In this document: positions 56,700 to 64,000 of the stretch, in pieces | Numbering within the stretch: the stretch's first letter is position 1 | How the letters are laid out: each line of letters starts with the position of its first letter | From: Carettochelys insculpta | Lineage: Eukaryota; Chordata; Testudines; Carettochelyidae | NCBI RefSeq assembly: GCF_033958435.1 | Contig: NC_134144.1 | Coordinates: forward strand, 14,935,510-14,999,509 | DNA: 64,000 nt | Direction: 5' to 3' | Notes under the pieces: model-generated | Databases searched by the model: none | Told to the model about the DNA's origin: nothing | What the model saw: only the letters and a program-made list of their open reading frames with translations | Position numbers and translations under genes: made by a program

Positions 56700-59600
56700 A
56701 TTTTGATGTTTGCACCTAAAAATCAGCCTTTTGCACAGAAGACAATAAAGTGTGTTTCTATCAAAAATGAGCCTCATGCTGGACCCTGGTCAGAAGGGGA
56801 TAGTTATTAGCTGAGTCACTGGTCTAGTATGAACCTGGGGCAGTGTAGCACATGATTAAAGGCAACTGGAGATCAAATACATAAGTGATAAAAATATTGA
56901 TTGGACAAGCAGGAAATAGAAACACGTCTACAAGGGTTTCTAGTTTCTAAAAATTCACACAACTGTACCACTAGCTCCATAAGTTGCAATTCTGTCTGAG
57001 AGGGCTAGGAGTTGGTGTTTTTTAAGCCTAAGCTAGATCATTTTGCTTTCTGTTGCAGGGTTTGCTACAGCAGAATACCCATAGTGCTTCACTGCCTGCT
57101 GAGGGATTATCACTGCACCTGGGAGTCTTAAATTACCTGCAGCTGAGGGTAGTGGTGCTCAGGTACCAGGAAGCAGGAGGAAGGCTGCTGGAAAGAAGGC
57201 ACATTTCCTTTCTCCTCAGTAGGTAAGAGTCTGTGCTTTCAATGGGAGGTGGCTTTTATTTCCCTCACCCTGAGTTTAGGTGCATTGAAGTTGTGTTGCA
57301 CAAATGAATCTTTCATTTAGAGGGAGAGAGGAGGAAAAAAACATAATAAAACAAACCCCCAGCAGCTTTTCTTGCCTTCTGGTGGAGGCTTGAAAAGCAA
57401 GAAACCAATAGTGGGCCACCTTTCACACCCCATTTGTACTTGCTTCTCCCTCTTTCACACACACGTGTCATGTCAGAGGGAATCCTTGATGCAGAGAAGG
57501 AACAACAGGTAGTAGTGGAACATCCCCAAGGTTCTGGAGAGTGAAGGACCAAGCTGCTCTCTGCATACACTTGGAACTCTGCGCTCAGGGATCTGGAGTT
57601 GCCTCCTCAAATGGTAGCAACAAACTGCTTTTCTTCCAGCTTCTTGGGAGTCTTTCATCCCTGCACCCTCAAATGCAAAGAAACAGTCTCTTAAACAGAG
57701 AAGCCACCCTGCCACAGTAGCCTTATCCCTTGATTTGGTGTGTCCTTGGTACGGTAGGTGTTCCGGACCCTGGAAATAGAAGTTACCAATTAACAGTGGT
57801 GTATTGAGGCAGTCCAGACTGAAAGTGTCCACTGTTTGCCTTAATTTCCTTCAACAATGCTCCCTCATTGGGCTACAGAAGACAGCAAACAGATTCCTGA
57901 AGTTCTGCCTCCCCTCTCCACCTTTGTACTGGGAAGGTGTCCTGTGGATTCCAGTGAGTGGAGGCTCTTTGTAGCCTAGCATTGTCTGGGCTCTGTAGGA
58001 GCATTGTTGTCCTGAATGCAGTAAGAAGTGGAACAGTCAAGGTTTTTTGGTTTCTACAAACTGGATGCTTATCTTATACCAACTGGGCGTTAGAGAGAGA
58101 GAAGGGAGCAGGTGAGGTCTGTCTTTTGTATTAGGACAACTTCAGTGGAGGGCAAAAGCTTTGACTTGATACAAATGATATTGGTGCCCTCTCACCAGAA
58201 ACCCATTCTGGCACTACTCTGACAGCAATGGCACCAGAATAGGCACCATTTTCTGATGAGAGCATGAGGATGGGAAGGAGAAGGTGTAGCACAAGCAGCC
58301 CTCTGCACTCTGTCCTCATGTACAGCCGGAAGAAGAAGTCGTCACAGGAAGGGAAGCAAGCACTGGAATTCCAGTTGCAGAATCTAGTGCAATGGTGCAC
58401 ACGCTAGTGTGTGTGTGTGTGTGGAGTGCATCCCATATTTCAAATCCTGCCCTGCATGTCTGACTGTGTCAATGCATTTACCAATCTCCCTTCTCCTCTC
58501 CAAACCACAAGTGAAAAAGCACATAAAGATTTAGGTTTTTCACGTCATCTTTACTCCTTAGGTTAGCTAGGATCTGGTCTCCATTTTGGTTCCTCTGTGC
58601 TGCTCAAACTAGCCTACTCAGCTGCTTGATGCTTTTCTCTGTGTCGGGGAACCCCCAGATGGCATAAAATAGGCCCAGGCCTTGCCATCCAGCTCTTTGT
58701 GTAGGGCATGTGATGCAGAAGTCCTGTGCTCTAGCAGACTGAGATTAATGCTGAAGGGTTAGTATAGCCACATCTCCAGGATAGCTCCATGCTTGGGGCT
58801 AAAGTGGTCCAGAATCAGTTGGAGGGGACATGAAGATGGTATAAAGCCACCTTTGCTTACCTGCTCCCAGGTCTTGTGGCAAGCAGAGCTTGGCCAGACT
58901 GAAGGATGGAGCTCTTTTTCTGAACTTGATGTGCATCCTTCCTGTCTCCTCCAACTTCTTCCCTTTGCAAACATAAGAACTTCTGAACGCTGCGGAAAGA
59001 ATTCAGGTCAAGAACACAAGAAGCATCAAGATTAACTTTTTAAACCTCTGCCTCCAGGAGATACGAGGGGGAAGGAGCAACATGTTGATGAAATCTTAAT
59101 TTGATGTCTGCAGCAAATGACAGGACAGCTAGAAAAATAATGTACAGGGACCTAGCGAGTGTACTAGAAACACAGAAAGAACATAATAAGGTGAGATTTG
59201 GCTTGGAGAAGTGAGGGTGTGTCAGGGTAGCAAGTGGAAAATCCACTTGAAAGAAGACACTGAGGCTATAGTAATGTGGAAACCCATGACAAAAGGGCTT
59301 TCTATGCACTCTGGCATTACAAAGGGCCGGGGCAGGTTTGCGTTGAAGAGGCATCATGTCATGCCAAATAATACCTCTCCATCCAGCTCTGGTACAACTG
59401 AAACAGAAGTGATGCATTTAAATTTGGGAATCCCATTATCACAAAGAGTCTAATACATCAGAAGAAGTTCAGAGAAGAGTAAAAATGCATCTGGGAAGAG
59501 AGACCCTTTTCCCAAAGAATAAGGCTAATGACATGTAAGTTGGCTGAAAAAGGACAAAAGGAAGGCACAGAGCTGTAGATACGTGCAGGGTGAGACTAGC

Positions 59601-60470
59601 ACGTAGGGAAAGGAATGTTTTTTTGAGAAGGTCACAAAAATGAGGGGTTCTGAAAGGTCAAAGAGTCCCTGCCCTCAAAGTGCCATTCCCCTCTGCCATG
59701 TAAATTGGCCAACCTGGACTGTCTCAATGCAAAAGAATAAATGGACACAAATCAGATATTAACAATGGTAACATGCAAAAACCAGTAGGAGAGCACTTCA
59801 GTCTTCCTGGACACTCAGTTACAGACTCGAAAGTTGTGATCCTTGAGCCAAAAAACCCCTTCAAAACCAGACAACAACATGAAACTGGAGAGCTGGAGTT
59901 CATACTCAAATTTGACACCGTCAGACTGGGTCTGAATAGTGACTGGGAGCTCACTATGAAAAGTAACTTCCCTCTCCCGCCACCTTTGGTATTCTCCCCA
60001 ACTGTTGGGAGTGGGCCATAGAGGCAACGCATGAGGCGTGCAAGAAGGGTCATGTGCACTCCCAGGTGGGAAGTCCTGGCAAGCAGTCAGAGGAGGGACT
60101 TGCAAGGCTGGAGGGCAAGCAGGAGTCCACACCTTCTCCCCGCTACTCACTGGCAGTGGGCTAAACACAGCAAGGCAGCCCCAGCATGCAATACTTTCTG
60201 GCTACCACTTCCAGTGAGCGTGGGGGTGAGGCTGGAGAGCAGCATGAGCTGGAGCTGCCTTCTCCACTGCCAATGAATGCGGGGATGGGGGAAAATGGAT
60301 CCCTGCTTCTGGTGCTGGTCCTCCAGCCTTGCTTGTCTCCCTGGCCACCTTGGCTGGGGGAAATGGCAGGGGGCAGAACAAGAGCAAGCAGTGATGAGGA
60401 GAGGTGCAGCTTGGAGCAGACGGGGGTTGTTCTGAGCCTTCTCCAGGCTGGGGTGGGGCATGTGGTCCTC
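56700..60470. other. No gene seen; chance frames near 60.2 kb
   Basis: A (GT)n run lies at 58407-58423. The frames at 57473-57832, 59040-59417, 59724-60168 (minus) and 60186-60620 (plus) have no domain. The last overlaps two minus-strand frames in a GC-rich stretch and then enters a CR1. I call none. Confidence 0.4.
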
Positions 60471-60475
60471 CTTTC

Positions 60476-60985
60476 GGGCTCTGGTGAGGCCTCATCTGGA
60501 GTATTGCATCCAGGATGTGGACACATTGGAGACGGTTCATCAGAAGACAACGAAAATGATTGGGGTCTGGAGCACATGACCTATGAGGAGAGGCTGGGAG
60601 ATCTGGGCTTATTTAGATGAAAGAAGAGAAGACTGAGGGGTGATTTGGTAGCAGTCTTTAACTTTCTGAAAGGGGGCTCTAAAGAGGAGGGGGAGAGACT
60701 GTTCTCAGTGGTGACAGATGACAGAACAAAAGCAATGTTCTGAAGTTACAGAGGGAGAGGTGCAGGTTGGATAGCAGGCAAAACTATTTCACCAGGAGGG
60801 TGGTGAAGCACTGGGATGCACTAGTGAGAGAGGTGGTAGAATCTCCCTCCCTAGAGGATTTAAGTCCTGGCTTGACATAGTCATGGCTGGGATGATTTAG
60901 ATGGAGTTGATCCTGCTTTGGGCAGGGGGCTGGACTTGATGACCTCATGAGGTCCCTTCCAGCCCTAGAATTCCATGATTCTATA
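60476..60985 (+). mobile_element. CR1 LINE 3' end, sense, with internal deletion
   Basis: Contains 'gaggcctcatctggagtatt', a deletion, then 'aacgaaaatgattggggtct' and 'ctatgaggagaggctgggag'. It ends with 'ggtcccttccagccctagaa' and 'ttccatgattctat'. The coding part, C-terminal ORF2, is broken. It ends only about 100 bp upstream of another sense CR1. Confidence 0.88.
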
Positions 60986-61639
60986 TGACTGGGGCCCACC
61001 TGAAGGCCCTTCTTACTTGTCTCTGGTGGGCCACCTCTGCCCTGATTGAATTAGCTTGGTTAATCCTGACACTCTGCTTGGTAACATAACAATCCCATCT
61101 TTACATCTGTGGGTGAACAGGGGGTTTGCTAACAGAAGGGAGTTTTGAGAGGAGCCCTCCTAGTGAAGGAGGGGCAATTTACAGCACCTTGGGGTAAGTG
61201 GCAGTCTGGAGTGTGTGGATTTTCTTTTGGGAGGTGGGGTTCGGGGCTTTAATTTTTCTGTTGGGAGTTCTGAGTGCTGAGCTGTGTGTATCTTTTTGAA
61301 AGACCATGTGCTCAGGCTGGCAGTTGGAAGCTGTGAGCCTTAAATTAGGATTTGAAATAAAAAAAACTCTCTGCTCATTGGTTGAGCCATAGCCAGAGGG
61401 AGGGACTATCAGGAAGGCCAGAGTTTTATAAACCCTACTCATAAGTGACCAGGGAGCTTGTGACCAGGGAGTTTTGAGAGGGGAGCTTAGAGGGTGCTAG
61501 TTATTTCTGATCACCTTTGGACATAAAACTTTATTAAACTATATCCCAAACATTTAAATAAAAGCCCATATATGATCAAATTTATTCTTAGAAGAAAAGG
61601 TAGGCAGAAGCCCAGCAGCAGAGTGGGGGCTATCCTGTT

Positions 61640-62510
61640 TATTGCATCAAGTGTAACATGTATGATTACCTGCCCTGTGGGCGGGTGGCATATGTGTGCA
61701 CCTGGTGCAAGGAGCTCCTGACCCTCAGTGGTTGAGTTCAGGCTTTGGAGGCCAGGTTGGCTGAACTGGAGTAGCTAAGGGAGGCAAAGAGATTTGTTGA
61801 TGAGGCTTTTGGGGGCACTCTAGTACTGTCCCACTTCTAGTCTGACACCCTCAGTGCTCTTAAGGAGGATGAAAGGCTCAGGGGAAGAGCAGTCAATGGA
61901 AACAGAGAGAAATCATCCCATAGGTGGGACCCTCGTTCCAGAGAATGTTGTGGTATCCTCTTGCACTGAGGATACCTCTCTGGGGTAGGAAACACCAGTT
62001 GTTAGGAAGAGGCAGGTGTTAGTAGTGGGTGATCCGATATTTAGAAACATAGATAGTTGGGTTTGTGATGACCAGGAGAACCGTATAGTGACTTGCCTGC
62101 CTGGTGAGAAGGTTGCAGACCTCTCAAGGCATATAGATAGATTTATGTTGTAGTGCTGGGAAGGAGCTGATGGTTGTGGTACATGTTAGGTACCAATGAT
62201 GTAGGGAGGGGTAGCTGAATGTCCTGGAGGCCAAATTTAGTCTGCTAGGAAAGAGACTGAAATCCAGGACCTCTATGGTGGCTTCCTGTTCCATGCGCAG
62301 GGCCAGGTAGGCAGGCAGAAATTCAGAGTCTCAATGCATTGATGAGATGATGGTATAGGGAGGAGGGGTTTAGTTTTATTAGGAGGTGGGGACACTTTTG
62401 GGATAGGGGAAGACTATACAGGAAGGATGGGCTCTACCTAAACCAGGGTGGATCCAGAATGCTGGCAGTAAACATTAAAAAGGTTGAAGAGCAGTTTTTA
62501 AACTAAGAGA
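61640..62510 (+). pseudogene. CR1 ORF1 remnant: zinc finger and SGNH-hydrolase-like region
   Basis: ORF1 of CR1 elements encodes an accessory protein. Two known features survive. A cysteine motif at about 61643-61713 reads CIKCNMYDYLPCGRVAYVCT followed by WCKELL (CxxC...CxxC). An SGNH-hydrolase-like GDS block near 62025 reads V-G-D-P-I-F-R-N-I-D, where family members have serine after GD, so the catalytic serine is changed to proline. A downstream 'gtaccaatgatgtagggagg' block corresponds to the G-T-N-D box, but a frameshift ('catgttaggtacc') breaks it. Several stops make it a pseudogene. The esterase/PHD assignment is from knowledge of CR1-like elements, not a search. Confidence 0.7.
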
Positions 62511-62639
62511 TGGGGCAAAACTGCTGGGTGCGGAGCAGCACGTGGATCGGAGGGAGACTTCTCTTAGAGGAGAGGTCCATTGATAGAGATTCTCTAGGTT
62601 TTAGTCAGAAAGAGAGGAGGGGAGATTCCCAAACCTGCA

Positions 62640-64000
62640 CCTTCCTTTGTGGGTGATGAATCTGAGGAACTGTCCCAGACTGAAGTGTCATTAGAGGAGG
62701 CTTTGCAACGAATATAAAAACTTAAGAGTAACAAATCACTGGGCCCGGATGGCATTCACCCAAGGGTTCTGAAAGAATACAAATGTGAAATTGCAGAATT
62801 ATTAATTGTGATTTGTAACCTATCCTTTAAATCAGCTTCTGTACCCAAGGGCTGGAAGACAGCCAACATAACACTAATATTTAAAAAGGGCTCTAGAAGT
62901 GACCCTGGCAATTACAGACCAATAAGTCTGACATCAGTACCAGGCAAATTAGTTGAAACAATAGTAAGGAATGAAATTGTCAGACATGTAGAAGAACATA
63001 ACTTTTTGGGCAAAAGTCAACTACCTTTCTGTAAAGGGAAATCTTGTCTTACTAAGCTATTAGAATTTTTTGAAGGGGTTAATAAACATGCAGACAAGGG
63101 GGATTCATTAGATATAGTATACTTAGATTTCCAGAAAGCCTTTGACAAAGTCCCTCACCAAAGGCTCTTGTGTAAATTAGGTTGTCATGGGATAAGAGGG
63201 AAGATTCTTTCGTGGACTGAGAACTGGTTAAAAGACAGGAAACAAAGTGTAGGAATAAATAGTAAATTTTCTGAATGAAGAAAGATAATGAGTGATGTTC
63301 CCCAAGGGTCAGTCCTAGGACTAATCCTATTCATAAATGATCTAGTGAAAAGGGTAAGTAGTGAGATAGTAAAGTTTGCGGATGATACTAAACTGTTCAA
63401 AACAGTCAACAGTAAAGCAGACTGTGAAGAACTTCAAAAAGATCTCACCAAACTGAGTGATTGGGCAACAAAATAGCAACTAAAATTTAATGTGGTTAAG
63501 TGGAAAAAATAACCCCAAGTATACATTCAGTATGATGGGGGCTAATTTAGATGCAACTATTCAGGAAAGAGATCTTGGGGGTTATCATGGATAATTCTCC
63601 TGAAAACATCCACACAGTGTGCAGAAGCAGTCAAAAAAGCAAACAGGATGTTAGGAATTATTAAAAAAGGGATAGGAAATAAGAAGAAAAAGAATATTTT
63701 ACTGCCCCTTTATAAAACTATGGTACACCCACTTCTTGAATACTGTGTACAGATGTGGTCTCCTCACCTCAAAAAAAGATATGTTGGCATTAGAACAGGT
63801 TAACCAGAATGATTAGGGGGTTTGGAATGGGTCCCATATGAGGAGAGGTTAAAGAGACTGGTATTTTTCAGTTTAGAAAAGAGGAGACTGAGGGGGGATC
63901 TGATAGAAGTATATAAAATCCTGAGCAGTGTGGAGAGGGTAAATAAAGAAAAGTTATTTACTTGTTCCCATAATATAAGAACTAGAAGACCCTGAATGAA
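62640..64000 (+). pseudogene. CR1 ORF2 reverse transcriptase, two nonsense codons, no endonuclease
   Basis: Reverse transcriptase part of CR1 ORF2, which would copy LINE RNA at the target. The frame 62808-63278 reads NYRPISLTSVPGKLVETIV, DIVYLDFQKAFDKVPHQRLL (motif A with its Asp) and RGKILSWTENWLKDRKQSVG. A TGA at 63276-63278 replaces a conserved tryptophan codon. The same frame continues with SDVPQGSVLGLILFINDLV (motif B) and VKFADDTKLF (motif C, FADD intact). A second in-frame stop (TAG) follows near 63474, again at a conserved Trp. Beyond it the C-terminal region is frame-broken ('ccacttcttgaatactgtgt'). The N-terminal endonuclease is absent, so the element could not move on its own. Confidence 0.85.

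Larger units (their letters stand above)
61080..64000 (+). mobile_element. CR1 LINE with 5' end, internally deleted; runs off window
   Basis: A sense CR1 that keeps its 5' region. Order: 5' UTR-like sequence (about 61080-61620; 'gaccagggagttttgagagg', 'tctgatcacctttgg'), ORF1 remnant (about 61640-62510), then a direct join near 62610-62640 to the reverse transcriptase region of ORF2, and on to the window end. The endonuclease domain and its linker to RT are absent. The 5' boundary is a guess. Most CR1 copies here are 5'-truncated, so a preserved 5' end is the exception. Confidence 0.8.

Noticed and set aside
60161..60620. Overlapping 144-, 138- and 112-codon frames
   Set aside because: Opposing frames in a GC-rich stretch, with no domain; the plus frame ends inside a CR1.
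1..64000. Endogenous retroviral gag, pol or env coding region
   Set aside because: The one LTR is solo, and no internal retroviral coding region is visible.

Overview
The window reads as vertebrate nuclear DNA, most likely from a turtle. About ten kilobases match CR1 LINE sequence of the type I know from turtle genomes. A crocodilian is the main alternative. The window also holds many short terminal-inverted-repeat (TIR) elements whose ends read roughly GGCTAxGTCTACAC, two hAT-like MITEs, two Tigger-like elements, a solo LTR and simple repeats. I found no intact host protein-coding gene, no confident exon, no tRNA or rRNA gene, no CRISPR array, and no operon or phage. The region looks intergenic or deeply intronic. 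Nearly all open frames longer than 60 codons are chance frames or decayed CR1 polymerase.

Layout. 1-10.8 kb: an antisense CR1 tail (957-1752), a G-rich block, a small CR1 scrap, a dispersed-repeat copy, a hAT-like MITE with an 8-bp target duplication (6682-6888), a TIR-element copy and a Tigger-like element (8620-8946). 10.8-19.6 kb: three TIR elements, the 3' end of a different LINE with a zinc-finger-like motif (11655-11975), an interstitial telomere-repeat block (16560-16589), and a CR1 split by a 767-bp TIR element (17889-19616). 19.6-32 kb: a CR1 containing an expanded pentamer microsatellite, a 47-bp tandem duplication, a 42-bp palindrome, a second Tigger-like element, and another CR1 split by a CpG-rich, foldback-rich TIR element (30629-31640). 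32-45 kb: more TIR elements, a TIR element carrying a solo LTR with an exact 5-bp duplication (36143-36974), a long old CR1 split by a hAT-like MITE (39929-41405), and two CR1 tails. 45-60 kb: mostly unannotated sequence with scattered ancient repeats. 60.4-64 kb: a CR1 3' end, then the 5' end of a sense-strand CR1 with ORF1 and reverse transcriptase but no endonuclease region; it runs off the window.

The genes do not form a pathway. The most informative signal is the order of insertions: four nested pairs give relative ages, with CR1 copies older than the TIR, hAT-like and LTR insertions. I do not see an undescribed functional system. The best leads are the nested insertions, the internally deleted CR1, the telomeric block, the foldbacks, and a weak exon-like frame near 49.1 kb. 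Family names come from recall of repeat consensus sequences, not from a search.
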